The position numbers and the translations under genes were made by a program. The notes under the pieces were generated by a model, which had not been told where the DNA came from, made no database searches, and saw only the letters and a list, made by a program, of their open reading frames with translations. Positions 33,433-39,492 of a stretch of DNA of 39,492 bases are shown in pieces (within the stretch, counting starts at the first letter, position 1; the number at the start of each line of letters is the position of its first letter). The DNA is from Verrucomicrobiota bacterium (GTDB taxonomy: Bacteria > Verrucomicrobiota > Verrucomicrobiia > JAWXBN01): positions 1 through 39,492 of the forward strand of contig JAWXBN010000088.1 in assembly GCA_034440155.1 (NCBI GenBank), read 5' to 3'.

Positions 33433-34957
33433 TTCCTCGAGTGTATTTCATAATCAAGCGCCGGTAGGTTTCTGAAGGATTGTCGCCGAAGGGATCCACG
33501 GGCATGCGGCGGGTGCCTTGGGTAAAATCAATGGAATAAAGCCCGAAGCGTGGGGCGTATGATCCCCATTCATAATTATCAGTCATTGACCAATGAAAAT
33601 AGCCTTTAACCGGGAAACCTTCTTGAATCGCTGTGTCCACAGCCTCCAAATGAGCAGAGAGGTAAGCACTGCGGTGAACCCTGTCAAAACGGGGATAGAG
33701 TTTGTTGTTAAATGATCTTCTGGTAGCCATCCCGTTTTCAGCAATAACAATGTCAAAGCCTGGAAAAGACTTTGCATAAGACCGGATAAAGAATCCTAAT
33801 CCTTGGGGAAGCATACGCCAATCCCACCATTTACTCGTAACGGCTTGCAACATTTGCATCCTGAGGGACTTTGTCTGGTATTCCCAATCCCACCAGACCG
33901 GCCAGCGAAAAGCGTGTGCGCTGAAGGGATCGTAATAGTCAAATGCCACATAATCAAAAAAACGGGTTTCACCAGATTCATACATCTCTTCCCAGAGTGG
34001 ACGCAGGGAATTTTCTGTAAAGAGTTTGGGTAACAAGGCGAGTTGGAGTTTTCTTGCCAGCATACCGAAAGCGTAGGAGGGATCTTTTTTGAGGGGGAGC
34101 TTGGCATCACGGAAATCGTGATCAAACTCTTTGGCGCGCCGTTTCAGGTAGAGTGGGAGGTCGTGTAATGGTTTTTTACCCTGACCAAAGTGGAGTACAT
34201 CGTACCAGACTCGGTCCACCCAATAAAGATCATGGCAAAAGTTATTTGTCGAAATATTCACCTCGCCCCACTTATTTTTGGCATATAGTTTTTTAAGCCT
34301 GCTGTAGGTACGGACATGGGCAGTGTAGAGGTTGACGAGTGCTTTTTGGGCGTAAAGGGGGCCTCGCTTGAAGGAGCCGGGGAATATTCCCAGAATGTAT
34401 TGGTTGAGGATGAGGATATTGGCCTCATTTATGGTGATAATCCAGCGCAAGGGAGGATGTCCATTTTCGATGAGTTTATGATTGATCCATTCGACCGTAT
34501 CAACGCAATGATTGCTGAGTAAGTCGATATTTTCTGTTTTTAACCAAGGATCGCTCCCGAGCCAATTTGGATGGGTAAAGTGGAAAAGGGTGACCAACGG
34601 GGTTAATCCTTGTTCGTAAGCCGAGGATATCATCCCGGCATAATGGGAAAGGGCCTTCAGGTCATAAGCCGGTATTTGAGTGGACCGGATATCTAAGGAA
34701 GGTTGGAGTCTGGTCCATTCGATTCCCAGCCGGAATGAATTAATGCCCAAGGATCTGGCTAGGGAAAAGTCTTCTGCGTAAATTTTCCAGAAGTCAGCAG
34801 CAAGTCCCGAGGGTGCGACCTCACGCTGTTTTTCCCATTGAGCCCAATTATTAAGAGGTTCACCCTGATTATTGTATCCCCCTTCGTGTTGGTAACCGGA
34901 AGAGGATACGCCCCAAAAAAAGGGAGAAGATTGATTTTGGTCATTCAGATGATTCAT
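33416..34957 (-). CDS. Glycoside hydrolase family 1 protein (beta-glycosidase fold)
   Basis: This 513-residue protein has a full GH1 TIM barrel: FFWGVSSSGYQHEG, GINSFRLGIEWTRLQP, TLFHFTHPNWL, the acid/base motif TINEAN (E178; usual TxNEP, here NEA), the nucleophile motif IAENG (E407) and YFHWSMTDNYEWGSYAPRFGLYSIDF. Both catalytic glutamates are present. No signal peptide is seen, so it is probably cytoplasmic. The ATG at 34957 shares its A with the stop of the upstream glycosyltransferase (TGATG), so the two are translationally coupled; a TTG one codon earlier is an alternative start. Coupling to a lipid-type GT suggests a glycolipid role rather than sugar catabolism, by inference. Confidence 0.9.
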   Translation of the reverse strand: MNHLNDQNQSSPFFWGVSSSGYQHEGGYNNQGEPLNNWAQWEKQREVAPSGLAADFWKIYAEDFSLARSLGINSFRLGIEWTRLQPSLDIRSTQIPAYDLKALSHYAGMISSAYEQGLTPLVTLFHFTHPNWLGSDPWLKTENIDLLSNHCVDTVEWINHKLIENGHPPLRWIITINEANILILNQYILGIFPGSFKRGPLYAQKALVNLYTAHVRTYSRLKKLYAKNKWGEVNISTNNFCHDLYWVDRVWYDVLHFGQGKKPLHDLPLYLKRRAKEFDHDFRDAKLPLKKDPSYAFGMLARKLQLALLPKLFTENSLRPLWEEMYESGETRFFDYVAFDYYDPFSAHAFRWPVWWDWEYQTKSLRMQMLQAVTSKWWDWRMLPQGLGFFIRSYAKSFPGFDIVIAENGMATRRSFNNKLYPRFDRVHRSAYLSAHLEAVDTAIQEGFPVKGYFHWSMTDNYEWGSYAPRFGLYSIDFTQGTRRMPVDPFGDNPSETYRRLIMKYTRGTTPLL

Positions 34958-36153
34958 CAAGTGTGGCTAGCTCCTTTGGAGGTCGCATGTTCACCCCGCA
35001 GGGTGACTTGATTATGCTCTGGCCGCGATTTATCATGGAGTAAAATATCTGTCACTTCTTGGGCTGCATAGGGGCAGCCGAGTAACATCGCCTGACGGCT
35101 CATAGCCTCTAGTTTGCCTTCGGTTTTTAATAACTTTGCGAGACGGAAGTGTATGGTGAGAGTATCGGGACATTTGATTGCAGCGCCGTTCTCGAGGAGA
35201 AAATCACTATTCCTTTCTTCCTGTCCAGGTATCGGTGAAATGATGACAATGGGTAAACCGGAAGCCAGGGCTTCTGAAGTAGTCAGTCCACCTGGTTTTC
35301 CAATATAAAGATCCGAAGCAGCCATCCAGAGATTTATTTCATTGGTATATCCCAGAAGGGTAAAAGCATCTTGCTTTTGATGCTGGGCAACTTGCTTTTC
35401 CACCCCTAGCTTCATCTCGACGGATTTTCCACAGAGGACAATCGTATGGAGGGGGAAGTTAATCCGACAGAGGGCTGCGATCATAGATGCGATATCCTCA
35501 TCCTTGAGGCCACTGAGGTTGAGGAGGATAATTCTTTTACCGGGGGGTAAGTTTTTGAGGGTACGTATTATGATTTTATCGTGGGGTTTGCTGAATACCG
35601 GATCGATCGGAATGCCGGTGGTGCTAATCCTGTCCAAGGGGATGCCGAGAGCCTCTAGGTGGGCGTGGACCTCGTCTCGGGCGACAAAGTAACGGTGAAA
35701 ATTCCGTGCAAGCCACATGGCGTGGAGGTCGTAATCTGTAATGACGATCGATAGGTTTGTGTGGAGTGTCCCATTACCAATCAAGTGGGAGATGATACCC
35801 GCAGGCATAAAGTGGGTGCAGAGACAGATGTCAGGCTCGAATTGTTTAATAAAATTTACCAAGGGCCTCGTATTGAGCCTGTCAAGCATGAGCCGCATCT
35901 TGTCGGTTTTCCATGGTTCATCAGTCTGTTTATACCACCAGCCGAGGAAATCAGGAGCCTTCTCGACGAGTTGCGCGTAAAGTTTCGAGTAAAAATCCCG
36001 GAAAAGTTTATTCGTGAAATCCAGTGCGTCACAATGCCGGACTGCTGCAACATCCGGTTTCAGGGAGAAAGCTTTTTCGAGGGCTGAACCACAGCGGACA
36101 TGACCAGTGCCGGCACTGGTGGAAAGGATAAGGACTTTATGTTTCATGGGCAT
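34957..36153 (-). CDS. GT28-type glycosyltransferase, MGDG synthase / diacylglycerol glycosyltransferase-like
   Basis: This 398-residue protein resembles the MGDG synthase/UgtP/MurG group. It has an N-terminal MGDG-synthase-like domain (VLILSTSAGTGHVRCGSALEKAF, THFMPAGIISHLI, VITDYDLHAMW) and a C-terminal GT-B donor domain (YTNEINLWMAASDLYIGKPGGLTTSEALASGLPIVII, PGQEERNSDFLLENGAA). The likely product is a glycosyl-diacylglycerol or related glycolipid at the inner membrane face; the sugar cannot be told. I start it at ATG 36153; a longer frame to 36219 exists, but a -10-like TATATA (within 36172-36179) lies inside it. It heads the two-gene unit with the GH1 protein. Confidence 0.82.
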   Translation of the reverse strand: MPMKHKVLILSTSAGTGHVRCGSALEKAFSLKPDVAAVRHCDALDFTNKLFRDFYSKLYAQLVEKAPDFLGWWYKQTDEPWKTDKMRLMLDRLNTRPLVNFIKQFEPDICLCTHFMPAGIISHLIGNGTLHTNLSIVITDYDLHAMWLARNFHRYFVARDEVHAHLEALGIPLDRISTTGIPIDPVFSKPHDKIIIRTLKNLPPGKRIILLNLSGLKDEDIASMIAALCRINFPLHTIVLCGKSVEMKLGVEKQVAQHQKQDAFTLLGYTNEINLWMAASDLYIGKPGGLTTSEALASGLPIVIISPIPGQEERNSDFLLENGAAIKCPDTLTIHFRLAKLLKTEGKLEAMSRQAMLLGCPYAAQEVTDILLHDKSRPEHNQVTLRGEHATSKGASHT

Positions 36154-36219
36154 TTCTGTCGAGTGACCCCTCTTATATAGTTCTAAGCACCTGAAAAAAA
36201 AATGATTACAATGTGACAA

Positions 36220-36354
36220 GATGGTGTCATGCCCATGGCGAGAAAAAGGGGGGAACAGGATGTGTTTAGGGTGAAATCAATCTTTATATTATGCATCTGT
36301 ACGAGAATGTATTTGCAAAAAAAAGGAGGCATGAGATAAAGAGTACAGTTCTTT
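36220..36354. promoter_or_regulatory. Divergent promoter region between the glycosyltransferase and the B12-riboswitch transcript
   Basis: No gene is visible. The region is A/T-rich and must hold the promoter for the riboswitch transcript; a TATATT-like -10 occurs near 36283 but no matching -35 is convincing. AAGGAGG (36323-36329) lies one base before an ATG-AGA-TAA mini-frame (36331-36339), too close for normal initiation. Confidence 0.35.
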
Positions 36355-36522
36355 GGAAAAGTAATTACAAAACATCATAAGCACAGGGAAGGCCGTGGGA
36401 GTCGGCTACTGTTGCGCAGCGGTAATAGAGTGACGAATGCTTCAATTAAACCAATCGGTTATGGAACCGGTGAAGGTGCAAGCAGGAGGTTATCAGCTCT
36501 TAAGTCCGAATATCTGTCTTAT
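36355..36522 (+). ncRNA. Cobalamin (adenosylcobalamin-type) riboswitch
   Basis: The aptamer core is unmistakable by comparison with the E. coli btuB leader: GGGAA at 36386-36390, then a P4/P5-like GGCCGTGGGAGTCGGC, then TGCGCAGCGGTAA (36413-36425). Downstream is a GGTGAAGGTGC segment (36469-36479), whose GTGC can pair with GCAC at 36381-36384. The B12 box is AGTCCGAATATCTGTC at 36503-36518, 13 of 16 positions matching the consensus AGYCMGRAGRCCTGCC. Outer boundaries are approximate. It leads into the PEP-CTERM and pseudopilin genes, so these should be repressed or induced with cobalamin status, most often repressed. Confidence 0.88.
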
Positions 36523-36530
36523 GGATGCTC

Positions 36531-36573
36531 ATTCGTTCCCGACGAGTGTCGGAGGAACGAAAAAACTTTTTCG
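36531..36573 (+). promoter_or_regulatory. Hairpins after the riboswitch aptamer (possible expression platform)
   Basis: CGTTCC-CGAC (36534-36543) pairs with GTCG-GGAACG (36548-36559, two-base bulge) around a GAGT loop. It is followed by a second, AT-rich inverted repeat CGAAAAAACTTTTTCG (36558-36573). The U-run (five T) comes eight bases after the first stem, so this is not a textbook terminator. The two stems share bases and could be alternative, as expected for a switch. Confidence 0.4.
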
Positions 36574-36698
36574 CAAAAAAAGAGAATGAGGCATAGTAAA
36601 GAGTTTTTCCGGAGTAGTCTCCGAATATTTCATATTCGCCTTCTTCAAAAGATTCACACTTGCCCTTCGTAAAAAAACAAGAAAGTGAATCAAAGAAT

Positions 36699-37481
36699 AT
36701 GAAAACGAATAAAATATTAACGCTGGCAACCGCTTTGCTGGTGTCAGCCCTGTCAGTCAAAGCTCAAGTAACAAGTTTTAGTGATATTAATTATTGGGTA
36801 GGAAGCGGAACAAATCAATCCGTTTTAGTGATTGACTGGAAAGATGGTAAAGCCCCTCAAAGCATCGCTTGGGGATACCAATGGAATGGTTCTACTACTA
36901 AAGAAAATATGCTTACGGATATCGTTGCTGCTGATACAAAGCTTTATATGAATGCATCCCCTAGCGGTTTTGGTCTAGCCCTTTATGGACTAGGTTATGA
37001 TGTTAATGGTGGCGGATTTGCAACGACAGCGGGAACATCCTTTGATTTACAGGGAATTGCAATGGGCCCATTCAATGGATATCCTGCGAACTCAACTCAA
37101 TCCCTAACGAACCTATCAGTCGATGCCATGGATCACTACAAGCAGGGGTGGACTTACAGCGTAAATCCTGCTGATGGTTATTGGACTGACTTGGTAGGTG
37201 TGGGTAATCCATTCAGTGGAGGTTTATGGCAACAAGGTTTTGGTTTATCCAGCTCTGTCACTGACGGACAATGGCAGGCCCTTACTTTCGATGTAGGATT
37301 TGCGAATTTTTTTGCCGCATTTCCTACCGCAGCTCCCGGGACTTATCCGATTACTGGGACAATTGCTGCGCCTTCCCCAGTGCCTGAACCGAGCACTTAT
37401 CTCATGATTATTTCAGGTCTATTTGTGCTTACTTATGTCGTGACTCAAAGTCGCAAAAACAAAAAGTCCATTACCCAATAA
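36699..37481 (+). CDS. PEP-CTERM-sorted exported protein under B12 riboswitch control
   Basis: This 260-residue protein has an N-terminal signal peptide (MKTNKILTLATALLVSALSVKA) and a C-terminal exosortase signal: VPEPST (about 228-233), a hydrophobic segment and a basic tail (SRKNKK). The mature region is rich in Gly, Asn, Trp and Tyr and contains VLVIDWKDGKAPQSIAWGYQWNG; I recognise no catalytic motif. I chose ATG 36699 because the signal peptide begins there; an in-frame start at 36660 adds 13 hydrophilic residues. It is the first gene after the cobalamin riboswitch. I infer a secreted or surface protein for corrinoid capture or B12-starvation response; the exosortase is not in this window. 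Confidence 0.8.
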   Translation: MKTNKILTLATALLVSALSVKAQVTSFSDINYWVGSGTNQSVLVIDWKDGKAPQSIAWGYQWNGSTTKENMLTDIVAADTKLYMNASPSGFGLALYGLGYDVNGGGFATTAGTSFDLQGIAMGPFNGYPANSTQSLTNLSVDAMDHYKQGWTYSVNPADGYWTDLVGVGNPFSGGLWQQGFGLSSSVTDGQWQALTFDVGFANFFAAFPTAAPGTYPITGTIAAPSPVPEPSTYLMIISGLFVLTYVVTQSRKNKKSITQ

Positions 37482-37513
37482 TTATTAATGATTGAAGTGA
37501 TGAAAGGAACATC

Positions 37514-38284
37514 ATGAAACTCAAGACGGGTTTTACACTGATAGAGTTGCTAGTTTCAGTAGCCATTATTGCAACATTATTTGCGATGAGCCTTCCCGTG
37601 TACCGGAAGGTTAAGATTGCTGCATCAGGTCCTATAGCAGCTAATACTTTGAACCAGCTCCGAATAGCCGGCCAAATGTATCAATCTGATAATAATGGTC
37701 AATACTGGAAATATGTCGATCCTGTGGCAGGAGGAAATGCTTGGTGGTTTGGTTTTGAAACCTCAGCAAGTGCATCCCTTCCTGAGGGCCAAAGAAGTTA
37801 TGATGTTAAAGGGGGGACACTCGGAAGATATATTGGTGGGGCGACTAGCGGGGTAGGTGTTGATCCTGCTTATTCCATGTATGGGGGTACATTAAAAGCT
37901 AAATTTAAAAATGGTCCGATCGGATATGGATATAATGTACTTTTGGCCAGGAGTGGTTCTGAGCCAAGCATGTTTGGATGGATTGGGTTTGGATCTCCCC
38001 AAACAGTGGACTCCATTCAAAATCCTTCACAAGTTGTTGTGTTTTGCACGAGTGCCCAGGTGAATACCTTTCAAGCTCCTGCAAGTACTTCAAATCCCAT
38101 GATTGAAGAATTTGTTGGAATAGATGAGTACAATCCGACAATACATTATCGTTTCGGGGATAGGGCCATGGCTGTTTTTGCCGATGGGCAAATTGGCTAT
38201 GTTCCAATCGACCTATCAACTTTGGATAATAAGATGCCGAATGCAAAAATTGGGAAGCTTGCGGCAAAATATCTAGGTTTATAA
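37514..38284 (+). CDS. Type II secretion/type IV pilus pseudopilin (GspG-like)
   Basis: This 256-residue protein starts with a class III prepilin signal, MKLKTG followed by FTLIELLVSVAIIATLFAM; prepilin peptidase would cut between Gly6 and Phe7 and methylate Phe. Glu at +5 (E11) of the mature helix is present. The C-terminal part is globular, rich in Gly, Tyr and Asn, with HYRFGDRAMAVFADGQIGYVP resembling the end region of the Planctomycete/Verrucomicrobial H-x-G/ADGH prepilin group. It follows the PEP-CTERM gene by 32 bases with AAAGGA as ribosome-binding site, so it is probably on the same riboswitch-controlled transcript. The assembly machinery is not nearby. Confidence 0.85.
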   Translation: MKLKTGFTLIELLVSVAIIATLFAMSLPVYRKVKIAASGPIAANTLNQLRIAGQMYQSDNNGQYWKYVDPVAGGNAWWFGFETSASASLPEGQRSYDVKGGTLGRYIGGATSGVGVDPAYSMYGGTLKAKFKNGPIGYGYNVLLARSGSEPSMFGWIGFGSPQTVDSIQNPSQVVVFCTSAQVNTFQAPASTSNPMIEEFVGIDEYNPTIHYRFGDRAMAVFADGQIGYVPIDLSTLDNKMPNAKIGKLAAKYLGL

Positions 38285-38948
38285 TCTTCATTCAGTAGAT
38301 TAATTTGATCGAATAACGGCTAATTTAGTTCAATATGCAGGAAACAGGCTTTCACGACTGATGCAGTCCGACAATAGATGATTTGGATCATTGCTATGTC
38401 AAAATGATGTTTGTTTTAATGCCTGTTGAGGAAATAATTTTGGAAAAGGATTTCCAGACGATTAGGGCCGCCACTTTTGATTTTCGCTGGACAAGCGGAT
38501 TTGAACTCCTTCCTATCAAGATTCATGGATTTAATCCTCATTATAGGAGTGGCTTGGTGGGTGGTAAGGTGGGGGAATATAATCTTGATCTTATTTATTG
38601 TGAATGAGCTTGGGCGACCTGGGTATTGTCTGATATTGAGGCATTATCACGGGTGTCTATCACTCCAAGAGGAAACAACATCTTTTCTTTGGTCGCAAGT
38701 GCAGATAATAATGATTCGATCAGGTTACGCTCACACAACCGTATCAACATTAATCGAGCCCCAGAAATCGCCATGGATCCTGCAGGTTGAACAAGCAGAT
38801 TCACATAATACTCTGAAGAATCAAAGGTTGAGTATTTTTTTACAATCTTGTCTTTCGAGTCTTCTTTTTTCCTGACGAATGGAAAATTGCGGACGGTTTA
38901 AAGGTGTAGCTCCTCACCCCTGTGTAAGGATATAAAGGTTTAGCGACT
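38285..38948. other. Gene-poor stretch after the pseudopilin
   Basis: About 660 bases without a well-supported gene. Plus-strand frames at 38383-38607 and 38477-38875 lack ribosome-binding sites and have unlikely compositions. The only stretch with protein-like composition is on the minus strand at about 38595-38908, listed separately as a remnant. Confidence 0.5.
38595..38908 (-). pseudogene. Unidentified coding remnant
   Basis: On the minus strand an open frame of about 104 codons reads from just after a TAA near 38909 to a stop at 38595. It contains the phrases NFPFVRKKEDSKDK, SSEYYVNLLVQPAGSMAISG and LLSALATKEKMLFPLGVIDTRDN. The composition looks like genuine protein, but there is no ATG or ribosome-binding site near its beginning and the tail (ASISDNTQVAQAHSQ) looks like out-of-frame read-through. 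I cannot name the family. A 5'- and 3'-truncated gene fragment is the best reading; a small protein starting at GTG 38804 (69 residues) is the alternative. Confidence 0.35.
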
Positions 38949-39332
38949 TTATCGGGCTTGTTTTTTAAGCAAGCGTCCAACCACAAAAGAGCGAATACAC
39001 AGGATCAGGAAAATCAGGCAGAGGGTGAACATGATGGACATGCTAATGGCAGCCTCCGGGCGTGCGACCTCAGCGGCACTGCTGCCGAGTAGTTTGAAGG
39101 CATTGAGAGTCCCCTTGAAAGTGGCGATCATCGAGATCAGAGAGAGGGTAGCTGCTGCGTGCATGACATGTTTGCGTAGGGCATCTTTATATCCCAGTGC
39201 CCCTAGGATCATAAATGGGATACCGAAACAGGCAGGGATGAGGGCAGTCATACTTTGCCTTCCTGTGAGAATATAGGAAGCGGCTCCGAGGATAATCATT
39301 AAAAATCCGGTGATAAGTGTGATTTTTGGCAT
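38949..39332 (-). CDS. Small four-helix membrane protein, unknown function
   Basis: This 127-residue protein has four hydrophobic segments (about residues 5-22, 28-47, 56-77 and 95-116), with a conserved-looking FGIPFMILGALGYKDALRKH between TM2 and TM3 and a basic C-terminus (RLLKKQAR). It resembles short conserved hypothetical membrane proteins of PVC bacteria in size and layout, but I cannot assign a domain. It appears to be a single gene with its own upstream region. Confidence 0.7.
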   Translation of the reverse strand: MPKITLITGFLMIILGAASYILTGRQSMTALIPACFGIPFMILGALGYKDALRKHVMHAAATLSLISMIATFKGTLNAFKLLGSSAAEVARPEAAISMSIMFTLCLIFLILCIRSFVVGRLLKKQAR

Positions 39333-39412
39333 AGGGCTCTAATCTAACTTTGGTTTTAACTTCTGCAAGCAAGGAATTTGGGATTCACGCATGCCGAATT
39401 GCCTCATAAGTT

Positions 39413-39492
39413 ATGACACCGGGGAGAGGGAAGGTGGGCGGGGTCAAAAAGAACGTTGACTCAAAAGAAATGACACCGGAACAAAGGAGTCA
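39413..39492. other. Intergenic edge with short repeats
   Basis: ATGACACCGG occurs at 39413-39422 and again at 39470-39479. TGACTC (39457-39462) is mirrored by GAGTCA at 39487-39492. AAAGGAG near the right edge could be a ribosome-binding site for a plus-strand gene starting just outside the window. Confidence 0.3.

Noticed and set aside
36534-36573. Classical rho-independent terminator directly after the riboswitch
   Set aside because: The GC stem is followed by an A-run, and the short T-run comes too late; recorded only as possible expression-platform hairpins.
38495-38535. tRNA-like T-arm on the minus strand (GTTCAAATCC)
   Set aside because: The flanking stem pairs poorly and no matching 5' acceptor or anticodon arm could be found.
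38595-38680. Loose likeness of PLGVIDTRDN to the cobalamin-independent methionine synthase family, which is often B12-riboswitch controlled
   Set aside because: Only about ten residues are suggestive, and the rest of the remnant does not match what I know of MetE; not enough to name it.
38477-38875. Plus-strand 132-codon frame after the pseudopilin gene
   Set aside because: No ribosome-binding site, odd composition, and the opposite strand reads better over the same bases.
1-39492. CRISPR arrays, insertion sequences, rRNA and tRNA genes
   Set aside because: I saw no regularly spaced repeats, transposase signatures or convincing cloverleaf/rRNA segments in the window.

Overview
The window looks like a chromosome segment of a Gram-negative bacterium, most likely Verrucomicrobiota or a close PVC relative. 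This placement is inferred from gene content, not from a marker-gene tree. The supporting features are a complete meso-DAP-type dcw (division and cell wall) cluster with a MurC-MurB fusion and an inserted LysM protein, a strongly diverged FtsZ, a PEP-CTERM protein next to a type II pseudopilin, an Rhs fragment, and a tripartite RND efflux operon that implies an outer membrane.

Layout. (1) 1-532, minus: the broken 3' end of an Rhs/YD-repeat gene running off the window edge. (2) 772-7126, minus: an RND efflux operon of membrane fusion protein, inner-membrane pump and outer membrane factor; the last carries an unusual 170-residue low-complexity tail. A terminator-like hairpin follows it at 651-690. 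(3) 7376-12867, minus: a compact housekeeping run of CPBP protease, thiL, tsaE, tsaB, alr and a GlcD-type flavoprotein. (4) 13067-13690, plus: trmB. (5) 13918-33432, plus: the dcw cluster mraZ, small ORF, rsmH, ftsL-like, ftsI, murE, murF, mraY, murD, lysM, ftsW, murG, murC-murB, ddl, ftsQ, ftsA, ftsZ. Most junctions overlap by a few bases or abut, and the promoter region carries three TGGKN repeats with a 10-bp period, as expected for MraZ autoregulation. (6) 33416-36153, minus: a GT28/MGDG-synthase-like glycosyltransferase followed by a GH1 glycosidase-fold protein, overlapping by one base. (7) 36355-38284, plus: a cobalamin riboswitch, then a PEP-CTERM surface protein and a type II pseudopilin. 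(8) 38285-39492: a gene-poor stretch with an unidentified coding remnant and one small membrane protein gene.

How the genes fit together. The dcw genes make the cytoplasmic and lipid-linked peptidoglycan precursors (murB/C/D/E/F, ddl, mraY, murG) and the septal machine (ftsZ, ftsA, ftsQ, an FtsL-like protein, ftsW, ftsI). The nearby alr supplies the D-Ala used by Ddl. tsaB and tsaE belong to tRNA t6A synthesis. The most unusual parts are the B12-riboswitch/PEP-CTERM/pseudopilin unit, the diverged FtsZ, and a 9-bp near-palindrome GCAAWTTGC that I counted 25 times where about 0.3 is expected by chance. That motif falls in different reading frames of unrelated genes, so it looks like a DNA-level signal.
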